A DNA stretch of 49,367 bases, taken from positions 1 to 49,367 of the forward strand of contig NZ_JASCOR010000012.1 of the NCBI RefSeq assembly GCF_029959445.1, written 5' to 3'. Shown here one piece after another: positions 7,581 to 16,177 of the stretch. Within the stretch, counting starts at the first letter, position 1; every line of letters begins with the position of its first letter. Below the pieces are notes generated by a model. The model worked only from the letters and a program-made list of their open reading frames with translations, was not told where the DNA came from and made no database searches. The position numbers and the translations under genes were made by a program. The DNA is from Stenotrophomonas sp. PS02298 (lineage in GTDB: Bacteria > Pseudomonadota > Gammaproteobacteria > Xanthomonadales > Xanthomonadaceae).

Positions 7581-9545
7581 TTATTGTTTCGTGCCGATGT
7601 GGCGATCGAAGAAATTCAACATCTCGGTATAGAGTTTGAGGCGTGCTTCGTCACCATAGAAGCCATGCATTTCGCCGGACTGGATGATCATTCCTTCAGG
7701 GCGGTTACCCGCCGCAATAAGTGCTTTGTTCATCAGCTCGGTTTGCTCGGGTACGGCGCGAGCATCGCGAGCGCCGGCTGCAAGGTAAACCGGAATCTTG
7801 ACTTCGCTCGCCCGCAGGGCTGGGGATGCACGCTGCCAGTCAGCGCGGTCGCTACCGTGGGTGCGGCGAAGATAGCGAAGCCCGGAATCGCTTTGCGGGA
7901 TGTCGCCTTTCTTGAAAAGCATGTCGATGTCGTAGACGCCGACATAGCCAAAGGCGCATTGAAACAGGCCTGGCTCGCGGATCGGTGCCATCATCGACGA
8001 GTAGCCACCAAAGCTACCGCCATAAATGCAGATGCGACTCCTATCTACGTAGCCGTTGTCCAGTGCCCAGTGTGTGGCATCGAGGATATCGTTCTGTATG
8101 TTCTGGTCCCATTGGCGGTGACCTGCGTTCTGGAACTCCTTGCCGTAGCCGCCTGAGCCGCGGAAGTTGACCTGCAGGGTTGCATAGCCTCGGCTGGCGA
8201 ACAGCTGCGCCTCAGGGTTGAAAGCCCAATCATCGCGAGGACCAATAGGACCTCCATGGGGATTGACAATCAACGGCAGATTCTTGCCGTCGCTGCCATT
8301 GGGGATGGTCAAGTAAGCATGAACCGTACGGCCATCTCGCGCGGTGAAGGAGAAGGGGCGAGTGGTTGCCATCTTCTTCGGGTCGAGTTGGGTCCTGCGC
8401 GACATCAGGAAGCGAGCTTTACCGGTATCCCTATCGTACAGATATAGCTCTCCGGGGTTACTGTCGCTGTAGACGGACACGAGAATCTTCTTGCCATCAT
8501 TGGTGAAGCTGGAGAAGCCCACCATTTGGCCGTCAAAAGCAGATGCGAGGGAGGTATAAAGCTGGGCATCCGGATGTGCTTCATCTAGCATCGTTACCGC
8601 CGGTGCCCCGGCCTCGGTGATGACGCCGATCAGCGTGTTCAGATCGGTGGACCAGATGTTTCCGGAGATTTCGGCGATGGGGTCGGAGAACAGCTGTTTG
8701 AACTCGCCACTGCTGGTGTCGAGTGTTCCGATAGCAGCTGGCGTCTTGCCATCATCCAAAGAGGCATAGACGGTTCCGCTTTCGGTGGTGCGTTCAACGG
8801 ATAAGTGTTTGCCTTCGGCTTTTGAGGAATTGATCAGTGTCCAGCTCTGCGCATCACGGCGGTAAAGTTCGGAACGTTCGGCGTACTCGCCACTTTCATC
8901 ACGTGAAGAGCTGCAGACGGCAAATCGCGGCTGTTTGGTTTCGTCAAGAGTAATGCTGCAGTTTTCCTTGGGGGCTCGGCCCAAAGACGTGCGACGCCCA
9001 CTGACTACGTCGACCTTGAAAAGCTCGGTCCCAACGCCTTCGCTGGACCGTGCTGAGGTCGCCTGCATGATCACGTTGTCGTCGTCGTTACGCAGGGTGT
9101 CGACCAACGAGTAACGTTCGTTGCCGATGCTCTTGGCTTGCTGGGTAGCGTCGCGCGTCCCCTGGAAGATGAGCGGTCGCGGTTGGGTGCCGTCCGCGTT
9201 CACTGCGTACCATTCTCCGATGCTGAATGGAGCGGCGTAGCCCCCCAATTTCTTGACAGCATCGAACATCAGGCGCTCTGGGCTGACCCAGTAAAAACTG
9301 CCTATGCTTTTCTTATCGGGCAGCTGGTTTATTTTCAGTGGCTTGAGGTCAGCAGCGTTCAATACAATCAGGACGTCCTGATCGCCCTTGTCCACGGTGA
9401 TTGCCAGGTAGCGGCCATCGGGTGAGATTTTTGCTGTTCCGTAGGTTGGACGGCCGATGAAGTCCTGGATGTCCTGGGCAGCAAACACTGGGGAACAGGC
9501 TGCGCCAATGGATAGGGCCAGCGTCAGGCCAATAACTTTCTTCAT
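7581..9545 (-). CDS. S9-family serine peptidase (prolyl oligopeptidase type), exported
   Basis: A 654-residue alpha/beta-hydrolase peptidase with an N-terminal signal peptide (cut near VFAA). An N-terminal beta-propeller-like region (about 30-380) precedes the hydrolase domain. The catalytic triad is visible: S511 in GGSFGGYSS, D594 in GARDARAVPEQ, H627 in EMHGFYGDE. The HGGP oxyanion-type motif (NPHGGPIGPRDDW) is also present. Such enzymes (S9C, dipeptidyl- or acylaminoacyl-peptidase-like) remove dipeptides or process short peptides in the periplasm. It follows the TonB-dependent receptor gene on the same strand, a common pairing in Xanthomonadaceae, which suggests use of peptides imported by that receptor. 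A terminator hairpin lies between the two genes. Confidence 0.92.
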   Translation of the reverse strand: MKKVIGLTLALSIGAACSPVFAAQDIQDFIGRPTYGTAKISPDGRYLAITVDKGDQDVLIVLNAADLKPLKINQLPDKKSIGSFYWVSPERLMFDAVKKLGGYAAPFSIGEWYAVNADGTQPRPLIFQGTRDATQQAKSIGNERYSLVDTLRNDDDNVIMQATSARSSEGVGTELFKVDVVSGRRTSLGRAPKENCSITLDETKQPRFAVCSSSRDESGEYAERSELYRRDAQSWTLINSSKAEGKHLSVERTTESGTVYASLDDGKTPAAIGTLDTSSGEFKQLFSDPIAEISGNIWSTDLNTLIGVITEAGAPAVTMLDEAHPDAQLYTSLASAFDGQMVGFSSFTNDGKKILVSVYSDSNPGELYLYDRDTGKARFLMSRRTQLDPKKMATTRPFSFTARDGRTVHAYLTIPNGSDGKNLPLIVNPHGGPIGPRDDWAFNPEAQLFASRGYATLQVNFRGSGGYGKEFQNAGHRQWDQNIQNDILDATHWALDNGYVDRSRICIYGGSFGGYSSMMAPIREPGLFQCAFGYVGVYDIDMLFKKGDIPQSDSGLRYLRRTHGSDRADWQRASPALRASEVKIPVYLAAGARDARAVPEQTELMNKALIAAGNRPEGMIIQSGEMHGFYGDEARLKLYTEMLNFFDRHIGTKQ

Positions 9546-9621
9546 TGTCAGCTCCTTGCTTTTTAGCGCGCAGTGGTGGCGCTCAGCCCCATTTTGGGGG
9601 CATATTCAATATCCTTTCAGA

Positions 9622-9649
9622 AAGAAGCCCGGCAGAAACCGGGCTTCTT
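9622..9649 (-). terminator. Intrinsic terminator after the TonB-dependent receptor
   Basis: An 11-bp perfect stem (9622-9632 with 9639-9649, loop CAGAAA), core GAAGCCCGG. On the minus strand it is followed by a broken T-rich tail (TTTCTGAAAGG), so termination may be partial and allow read-through into the S9 peptidase gene. Confidence 0.75.
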
Positions 9650-9672
9650 CTTGATTCTCCAGAACTATCTGA

Positions 9673-12477
9673 TCAGAACTTATAGTTCAGTTCAGCAGAG
9701 ATCTGGCGGCCTACCGGAGAGTACGAGCGGAAGAAGTACGGGTAGGAATTGTAGGTATCGTCCGCCGGGTGCAGCTTGTCGAACACATTGAGCACTTGCA
9801 GGCCAACGGAGGCTTTGTTCGTGATCTTCTTGTTCAGGGTGAGGTTCCACACCAGGTACGGCGCAATACGGCCGGTTTCAGCCCAGTTTGGCAGCGAACC
9901 CGTACGAGTGCCGTACACAGTTGCGCTCCAGTCATCCTTGCTCCATGAAGTGGTCAGGCTGGCCTTGCTACGGTAGTTGAAGTACTGCAGGTGGTCTCGG
10001 GTGTTGACGATATCGCCACCCGGGAAATCCTGATCTTCCAACTTGAGCACATGGGTGTACTTCATCTGGACGCCGAAACGGCCCCAACGATCAGTATCGA
10101 ACTTGTAGTCCAATGCTGCGTCGATACCCGAGGTGCGGGTCATGGCTTGGTTGTACGGGATCGAGGTGAAGCCAGTGACCTTGTTCTCGCCCAGGGCGGT
10201 ATCGTCGCGGGTCACCAGGCTCTTGAAGTACTGGCAAGCGGCCGAGTTGCCGTCGACGACCGAACCAGAGGTCGTAACACCCAGGCGGCAATCGGCTTCA
10301 TTGCGATACAGGTAGTCGCTGTCGATGTCAGCGACTGCGCCTTCAAGCTTGATGTTGTAGTAATCCACCGTCAGCGCCAAGTCGTCGATGATGTCCCAGA
10401 CGAAACCAACGGTGAACGACTTGCCGGTTTCTTCTTCCAGTTCCTTGCTGCCTTGGCGGGTAGAAAAAGCCTGGTAGTAGTAGTCGGTGTCATTCGTGCA
10501 GGCGGTGCTCTTCGGATCCAAGCCGGCCTCACGGCAGCGCAGTTGGTCGACAATGTAAGAGTACGAGCCGGATTGGCCGGCAAAGACGTAATGCATGTCG
10601 GGGGCACGGAAGCTGGTTGCGTAGTTGCCGCGCAACAGCAGGCTCTCAAACGGACGCCATTCCAGGCCGGCGGACCAAGTCGACGCGCCATCAACGTTGG
10701 TCACGTCGTCGTATTTGTCGAATCGACCTGCCAAGCTGGCTTTCAGCGAATCGAAGATCGGAATGCTCAATTCAAGGCCAGCCGCATAGCGGTCGCGCTC
10801 ACCGCCACCGCCGGTTGCTGTGAGGTTGTAGATCTTGTCAGCTCCGGTATACGTGACGGTGGAGCGCACGTCGGGATCAAGCGTGTATTCCTGGCTTGCG
10901 GCCTCAAACACCAATGCTGCGCCCAGCGGGCCAGCTGGCAGGTCGAACAAGTCACCGCTGATGGTGAAGCTTCCGGTTGTGTTCTTGGAAGAGCCACTGT
11001 TGCGCACGTTGGTGATCAACGAGCGATACACATCAGGCGTCATCGGGCTGAACAGGCGGTCAACATCAACGTTGTACACGCTATAGGTGCCGACGGTGCC
11101 GAGCTGCGGGCCGAGGAAATAGTCGTTGATCTTATTGGTCAAGAAGCGGGGGCGGGTGGTGTCGTAGTCGAACTTGGAGTGCGAAATGCTCGCATCCCAA
11201 TCAAAGCGATTGTTTGCGAACGAACCTCGCAGGCCAGCAACCACGTTGATCGAGGTTTCGTCATATGTCGTGGCCTGTGCGCCGCCAACTTCCTCTGGAG
11301 TGAAGATGCGCTGGGCCTGTACGTAGCCGAGGGTCGGGTCGTACACATAGCCAGGTGTCTGCCAGAACTGGGTGGAGCTATAGCCCTTGTTGCTGCTGTC
11401 GGTGAACAGCGCCTGGGCGTAAGCCTGGATCCCATTGCTGAAGTCATAGTTGCCAGCGATGTAGCCAGAGGTCTTGTCGTAGGCGTTCTGGATGGACTGG
11501 GTTGCCGGATAACCGAAATAACCGCAGCGATTCGGTGTGCTGTTTGACACCGAAGCAGAGGAGTTATATGGGGTGAACTCCGACGATGTGGCCGCGCAGG
11601 CCTCACGCAGGTTGGCTACCGAATTGTTCAGGCTGCCATCGTTGCCCTTCCACACATACTGAGCCCCAGTGTTTCGATACAGATAGACGCCACTGGTCGC
11701 GGTGGTGAAATCCGGTTTGCCCTTGAAGTCGGGGTTGTCGTAGTAGGAATCCATGAAATCGCGCTGCGATGCCAAGATTTCCTCACGATTGAGGTATTCC
11801 GCCGAGTAGGTGACGCTCCAGTTGTCGCCGCTCTTGCCGCCGGTGAACTGGAACAAGCCAGTATCGCCACCGCCACGGGTAGTAGTACCCGCGCGGATCT
11901 TGATCGCATTCCCTTCGAAATTGGTTTTGGTAATGATGTTGACAACGCCAGCCACCGCGTCGGAACCGTAAATAGCTGACGCGCCGCCGGTCAGAACCTC
12001 GATGCGTTCGACCGCTGCGGCGGGAATGCTGCTCAGACTGACCGCGTTGGACCTGCTGTTGTAGGGCTGCGGGTAGTCAGCCATGCGCTTGCCGTTGATC
12101 AGGATCAGGGTGTAGCCCGGGCCCATGCCACGCATATTCAGGAACTGGGCGTTTGGAGTGAAGCCACTCTGCGTCAATTCGTTCTGTACGTCGCCGGTCA
12201 CCTGGCTTAGCGTGGTGAGTGCTTCGTAGACCGTATTGAAGCCTTCCTTCTCGATATCTGCAGCGGTAATGACGACGACCGGAGTGGGGCCTTCTACGTC
12301 GCTCTTCTTGATGCGGGAGCCTGTGACTGAAACGCGATCGAGCGTGGTAGCGCGCTGGGCACTCGGTGTCGCCGCGCCCTGATCTTGGGCGTACGAGACG
12401 GCAGGTGCAGCCAGTACTGTCAACAGTGCGATGGCCAAGGCTGAACGCTTTGCGGAAGTAATTTTGTTGATGTGCAC
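9673..12477 (-). CDS. TonB-dependent outer-membrane receptor
   Basis: A 934-residue outer-membrane transporter. A signal peptide (cut near SYAQ) is followed by a TonB-box-like segment (LDRVSVTGSRI). The plug domain covers about residues 50-180, with motifs such as NMRGMGPGYTLILINGKRM, VERIEVLTGGASAIYGSDA and GVVNIITK. The beta-barrel runs to a terminal phenylalanine in NYKF, the usual outer-membrane insertion signal. It belongs to the large receptors for oligopeptide or carbohydrate uptake rather than classic siderophore receptors, judged by length and plug motifs. The start is GTG 12477, preceded by AAGGGGA about 10 bases upstream. It is likely transcribed from the 440-bp gap shared with mrp, which holds a candidate operator. 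The ligand is unknown. Confidence 0.93.
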   Translation of the reverse strand: MHINKITSAKRSALAIALLTVLAAPAVSYAQDQGAATPSAQRATTLDRVSVTGSRIKKSDVEGPTPVVVITAADIEKEGFNTVYEALTTLSQVTGDVQNELTQSGFTPNAQFLNMRGMGPGYTLILINGKRMADYPQPYNSRSNAVSLSSIPAAAVERIEVLTGGASAIYGSDAVAGVVNIITKTNFEGNAIKIRAGTTTRGGGDTGLFQFTGGKSGDNWSVTYSAEYLNREEILASQRDFMDSYYDNPDFKGKPDFTTATSGVYLYRNTGAQYVWKGNDGSLNNSVANLREACAATSSEFTPYNSSASVSNSTPNRCGYFGYPATQSIQNAYDKTSGYIAGNYDFSNGIQAYAQALFTDSSNKGYSSTQFWQTPGYVYDPTLGYVQAQRIFTPEEVGGAQATTYDETSINVVAGLRGSFANNRFDWDASISHSKFDYDTTRPRFLTNKINDYFLGPQLGTVGTYSVYNVDVDRLFSPMTPDVYRSLITNVRNSGSSKNTTGSFTISGDLFDLPAGPLGAALVFEAASQEYTLDPDVRSTVTYTGADKIYNLTATGGGGERDRYAAGLELSIPIFDSLKASLAGRFDKYDDVTNVDGASTWSAGLEWRPFESLLLRGNYATSFRAPDMHYVFAGQSGSYSYIVDQLRCREAGLDPKSTACTNDTDYYYQAFSTRQGSKELEEETGKSFTVGFVWDIIDDLALTVDYYNIKLEGAVADIDSDYLYRNEADCRLGVTTSGSVVDGNSAACQYFKSLVTRDDTALGENKVTGFTSIPYNQAMTRTSGIDAALDYKFDTDRWGRFGVQMKYTHVLKLEDQDFPGGDIVNTRDHLQYFNYRSKASLTTSWSKDDWSATVYGTRTGSLPNWAETGRIAPYLVWNLTLNKKITNKASVGLQVLNVFDKLHPADDTYNSYPYFFRSYSPVGRQISAELNYKF

Positions 12478-12555
12478 GTGGATGAATCCCCTTGAAATTT
12501 AAAGACTTTTCCCTGTCACTGGCGTCATTTCAGTGTGTTACAGCGCAGTGAGTAA

Positions 12556-12585
12556 GGTTAACGTAACATGACCTTAACGTTAATT
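12556..12585. promoter_or_regulatory. Candidate operator: two TTAACGT sites upstream of the TonB receptor
   Basis: Two related sites lie about 80-110 bp upstream of the receptor start: TTAACGTAA at 12558-12566 and the perfect palindrome TTAACGTTAA at 12574-12583, 16 bases apart start to start. The central AACGTT resembles operators of LacI-family regulators. That link is analogy only; no LacI-type regulator is in the window. Confidence 0.4.
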
Positions 12586-12883
12586 GCACAGTTTCCGCCG
12601 CATTTGGCAAATGATTTCACTTGCAACTTAATTGGCGTGTGTGGTTGGGCGCCTCGATGGGCAGGAGTTGCGCAGCTGGGTCGAGCGGCCGACTGGCAGG
12701 CCATGGATCCTCGTTGGCTTTCAAGGAAGCAGGCATAGCCCTTCAGGGCCGGTAGAACTCAACAAAGCGGGGGGCACGGTGCATATTTGCCTTGCCTTGC
12801 GAGCGCTGAGTTTGTCAGGGATGCTGACTCATGATTGTTTTCGCTGAAACAGCGTAAGAAAGAGACTGCTCAGTACCTCGCGC
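12586..12883. other. Intergenic region between divergent receptor and mrp genes
   Basis: About 300 bases with no convincing gene. One open frame of 71 codons (12632-12847) has no domain or ribosome binding site. A TATAGT at 12884-12889 about 30 bases before the mrp start could be a -10 element, but no good -35 partner is visible. Confidence 0.4.
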
Positions 12884-12918
12884 TATAGTTCGCATCTGAA
12901 ATAAAGCAGAGGTTGCAA

Positions 12919-13773
12919 GTGAGTAGGTCGATTTCGCTGGGTGGCGCCCATAAGGTGCAGAAGGGGCTCTCCCCCCATTCACGTATCCGCAATGTCATTG
13001 CGGTTGGCTCGGGCAAGGGTGGGGTAGGCAAGTCCACGACCGCGGTGAACCTTGCGTTGGCGCTGAAAGCGCTGGGCGCCAAGGTCGGCGTGTTGGACGC
13101 CGATATCTACGGCCCCAGCGTGCCGGCCATGCTGGGCCTGAGCGGGCGGCCGGAGAGCCCGGACAACAAGTCCATCGAGCCGCTGCGGGCGTTCGGGGTC
13201 GAGGCGATGTCGATCGGTTTCCTGATCGAGCCGGACTCCCCGATGATCTGGCGTGGCCCGATGGCCACTTCCGCGCTGACCCAGCTGTTCAACGACACGC
13301 TGTGGGGCGACCTGGATTTCCTGCTGATCGATCTGCCGCCGGGTACCGGCGATATCCAGCTGACGCTGTCGCAGAAAATCCCGGTGGCCGGCGCGGTGAT
13401 CGTTACCACGCCGCAGGACATTGCCACGCTGGATGCACGCAAGGCTTTGAATATGTTCGAAAAGGTCGAGGTGCCGGTGCTGGGTATCGTCGAGAACATG
13501 GCCATGCACACCTGCAGCAGCTGCGGTCATGTCGAGCACCTGTTTGGCGAAGGTGGCGGCCAGCGCATGGCCGAGCAGTACGGGGTGCCGTTGTTGGGCT
13601 CGCTGCCGCTGGACATCGGCATCCGCGAGCAGGGTGATGTGGGTGCGCCTATCGTGGTTGCGCAGCCCGATTCGGCCGCGGCGAAGGCCTATATGTCGGC
13701 GGCGCAGCGGATGGCGGAAGAATTGGCCAAGCGCCCACGCGCCAGCATTCCGATCCTGTCCTCGTTGATCTGA
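12919..13773 (+). CDS. mrp: Mrp/NBP35-family iron-sulfur carrier ATPase
   Basis: A 284-residue P-loop protein that in this family binds and transfers [4Fe-4S] clusters to target apoproteins. The deviant Walker A GKGGVGKST occupies about residues 32-40, DADIYGPS follows, and LIDLPPGTGD is the switch region. The cluster-binding CxxC is C199/C202 in TCSSCGH. It lacks the N-terminal DUF59 domain of longer Mrp proteins. The start is taken as GTG 12919, with AGAGG 5-6 bases upstream; a TTG two codons earlier is the alternative. It is followed by a terminator and then dcd, the usual xanthomonad order. Confidence 0.92.
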   Translation: MSRSISLGGAHKVQKGLSPHSRIRNVIAVGSGKGGVGKSTTAVNLALALKALGAKVGVLDADIYGPSVPAMLGLSGRPESPDNKSIEPLRAFGVEAMSIGFLIEPDSPMIWRGPMATSALTQLFNDTLWGDLDFLLIDLPPGTGDIQLTLSQKIPVAGAVIVTTPQDIATLDARKALNMFEKVEVPVLGIVENMAMHTCSSCGHVEHLFGEGGGQRMAEQYGVPLLGSLPLDIGIREQGDVGAPIVVAQPDSAAAKAYMSAAQRMAEELAKRPRASIPILSSLI

Positions 13774-13796
13774 GGCAGTCGCCAGCTCGGTAGCAA

Positions 13797-13826
13797 GCAA
13801 GGCCCGCTCAGCGGGCCTTGCCTTAT
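13797..13826 (+). terminator. Intrinsic terminator after mrp
   Basis: An 11-bp perfect stem (13797-13807 with 13811-13821, loop TCA), GCAAGGCCCGC arm, followed by CTTAT. The T-tract is weak but the stem is strong and lies 24 bases past the mrp stop. Confidence 0.75.
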
Positions 13827-13945
13827 ATAGAGTGTGCAGAAGTTGCTGGCAGGCCATTGCTTGCCGGCTCCTGGCCGGCTCTAGGCTAGAATCGACCACC
13901 CCCGGCCGCAGGTATGCTGCGGCACAACGTGAACAGGATCACTGA

Positions 13946-14518
<573 letters not shown>

Positions 14519-14540
14519 GTGCGGCCTGGGCTGAAATGAA

Positions 14541-14567
14541 AAAGGCGCCGTGAGGCGCCTTTTTCTT
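14541..14567. terminator. Intrinsic terminator between dcd and the convergent small gene
   Basis: A stem AAAGGCGCC/GGCGCCTTT (14541-14549 with 14554-14562, loop GTGA) is flanked by As upstream and TTTTTCTTT downstream. It can act in both directions for dcd and for the minus-strand gene ending at 14591. Confidence 0.88.
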
Positions 14568-14590
14568 TGTGCAGGATCCGGCGGTGCGGC

Positions 14591-14758
14591 TTATTTGCCG
14601 CGTCCGAACAACATGCCGATACCGACAGCCACCAGGATGGCCGGCCACCAGGTGGCGAGCATGCTGCCGATGTTGCCGTTGATCCAGCCGAGGTTCTTGG
14701 CCAGGAAAAACAGGCCAACGATGATCAGGATCAGGGCGGCGATCAGATTGGAGCGCAT
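14591..14758 (-). CDS. Small two-helix membrane protein (LiaI/LiaF-like TM domain)
   Basis: A 55-residue protein with two hydrophobic helices: LIAALILIIVGLFFLAKN, then a short loop with NLGWI, then a second helix from WWPAILVAVGIGMLF to a basic tail. This is the pattern of the LiaI/LiaF-like transmembrane domain (DUF5668) found as stand-alone small proteins. Function is unknown. The start is set at ATG 14758, just before the first helix; a longer frame back to 14821 adds only a non-hydrophobic stretch. It lies about 30 bp downstream of the HIT gene on the same strand and may be its operon partner. Confidence 0.75.
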   Translation of the reverse strand: MRSNLIAALILIIVGLFFLAKNLGWINGNIGSMLATWWPAILVAVGIGMLFGRGK

Positions 14759-14789
14759 CGGCTTGCGGAGTCCGTAAGGGAGAAGGTGC

Positions 14790-15212
14790 TTATCGTAGCC
14801 GCTGGCGCCAGATTTCGACACGTTCGGCCAGCACCTCCGGATCGAAACGCTGTGCCTTGCCGCTGCCCCAGACCGGGCCCGGCCAAGCGGCGTCGTTCTC
14901 GTTGCGGCCGATCAGATGCACGTGCAGCTGACGCACGATGTTGCCGAGCGCACCGATGTTGATCTTGCTGACATTGGGCTTGTGCTTGAGGTGCTGGGAG
15001 ATCTGGTTGATCTCGGCCAGCAGCAGGCGTTGCTGGGCACCGTCCAGGTCGATCCATTCGCTGGCGTTGGGCACACGCGGTACCAGCACGACCCAGGGGA
15101 AGCGGTCGTCGTTCATCAAGCGGATCTGCGACAGGGGGCCATCGGCAATCAGCACGCTGTCGGCAGCAAGGCGGGTATCAAGTACGAAATCGGACGTCAC
15201 AGCTTCGGTCAT
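14790..15212 (-). CDS. HIT-domain protein
   Basis: A 140-residue member of the histidine-triad superfamily of nucleotide hydrolases/transferases. The signature reads QLHVHLIGR, so the first histidine of the HxHxHxx triad is glutamine, while the catalytic and following histidines remain. I recall the same Q in a proteobacterial HIT subgroup, so this is probably a subfamily trait, not decay. The motif is followed by AAWPGPVWG, typical of that subgroup. The start overlaps the stop of the upstream dienelactone hydrolase gene by ATGA, so the two are translationally coupled. Natural substrate unknown. Confidence 0.88.
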   Translation of the reverse strand: MTEAVTSDFVLDTRLAADSVLIADGPLSQIRLMNDDRFPWVVLVPRVPNASEWIDLDGAQQRLLLAEINQISQHLKHKPNVSKINIGALGNIVRQLHVHLIGRNENDAAWPGPVWGSGKAQRFDPEVLAERVEIWRQRLR

Positions 15213-15868
15213 CGCAGGTTCTCGCTGAAGAAGGCCAAGGTGCGTTCGCGCGCCAGGTCGGCGCTGGCTGGGTGGTAGTGCATGCCGACCTCGCGGTTGA
15301 AGGCGTGGTCGGCTGGATAGACATATACAGGCAAGTCGGGTTGCTTTTCACGGTGCGCTGCAACGGCGGCTGCTGGGATCGAAGCGTCCTGGTCGCCAAA
15401 GTGGAAGATCGCATGGGCTTTGAACGCTGTATCTAGGAACGGCACGTTGCGTGCGCCGTAGTAGCTGGCCGAAGGTAGGCCCAGCTGTTGCGCAGCCAAC
15501 ATGGCGATGGTGCCGCCCCAGCAATAGCCGACCGTGCCGACCTTGCCGTGGGGCGCCAGCGCAGCAGCGGCCGCTTCGACCACGGTTACCGCGCGGTCCA
15601 CGCCTAGCTCGTCGACCAACGCCTTGCCGCGACTGACGCCGGCCGCGTCATAGTCCAGCTGCAGGTCCGGTTCGATCAGGTCGAAGAAGGAGGGCGCCAG
15701 CACCGCATAGCCCTCGGCGGCGTACTGCTCGGCGACATGGCGGATATGCGCATTGGCGCCGAAGATTTCCTGTATGACCACCAGGCCGGCGCGTGTGTTG
15801 CTGGAGGGCAGGGCCTGCCAGGCGCGCACCGGGCCGATTGGGGTGGGGAGGGTGATCCAGTTGGGCAT
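15209..15868 (-). CDS. Dienelactone hydrolase-family protein
   Basis: A 219-residue alpha/beta-hydrolase. The nucleophile is cysteine in GYCWGG, followed by the acid in FGDQD and histidine in PADHAFNR, the Cys-Asp-His triad of dienelactone hydrolases. The oxyanion region VVIQEIFG is also conserved. Such proteins hydrolyse lactones or related esters in the cytosol; no aromatic-degradation genes are nearby, so the role is likely generic. The start ATG 15868 has GGAG 8 bases upstream. It is the first gene of a short operon with the HIT gene (ATGA overlap). Confidence 0.9.
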   Translation of the reverse strand: MPNWITLPTPIGPVRAWQALPSSNTRAGLVVIQEIFGANAHIRHVAEQYAAEGYAVLAPSFFDLIEPDLQLDYDAAGVSRGKALVDELGVDRAVTVVEAAAAALAPHGKVGTVGYCWGGTIAMLAAQQLGLPSASYYGARNVPFLDTAFKAHAIFHFGDQDASIPAAAVAAHREKQPDLPVYVYPADHAFNREVGMHYHPASADLARERTLAFFSENLR

Positions 15869-15897
15869 GGGGCAGGCTCCAAGGTGTTGGGTTGGCT

Positions 15898-16019
15898 CCC
15901 TTCTCCCGCTTGCGGGGGAAGGTGTCCGAAGGGCGGATGGGGGGAGCTTTTGGAGCGAGGGGTCTGCTTGCCAGGAGCTTCCCCTCACCCCAACCCCTCT
16001 CCCGCTGGCGGGAGAGGGG
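15898..16019. repeat. Two palindromic intergenic repeats of the CTCCCGC..GCGGGAG type
   Basis: Two hairpin units lie in the 308-bp gap between the divergent hydrolase and rimO genes. One is at about 15898-15922 (CTTCTCCCGC / GCGGGGGAAG). The other is a near-perfect 26-bp palindrome at 15994-16019 (CCCCTCTCCCGC / GCGGGAGAGGGG). They are separated by about 70 bp. Similar G/C palindromes are abundant between genes in Xanthomonadaceae. No gene is seen in this gap. Confidence 0.75.
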
Positions 16020-16177
16020 CTTGAGCGGGTTCATCGGCTAGTAATTCCAGCGATGAGACTGATTATCAGCTCTCTCGCGTATTAAGCCAGCCGCAGGGCG
16101 CCGCGGCTGTGGCCCGGTATACTGCCCGGCTTTCCGGCCTCGCTGCCATTCCGGCCCGGCCACAGGATTTCCAGATC

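Noticed and set aside
12632-12847. 71-codon plus-strand frame between the receptor and mrp
   Set aside because: No domain, no ribosome binding site, and it lies in a likely regulatory gap.
14790-15212. Missing first histidine in the HIT triad as possible loss of function
   Set aside because: Gln at that place is, as far as I recall, normal in this proteobacterial HIT subgroup, and the remaining motif is intact.
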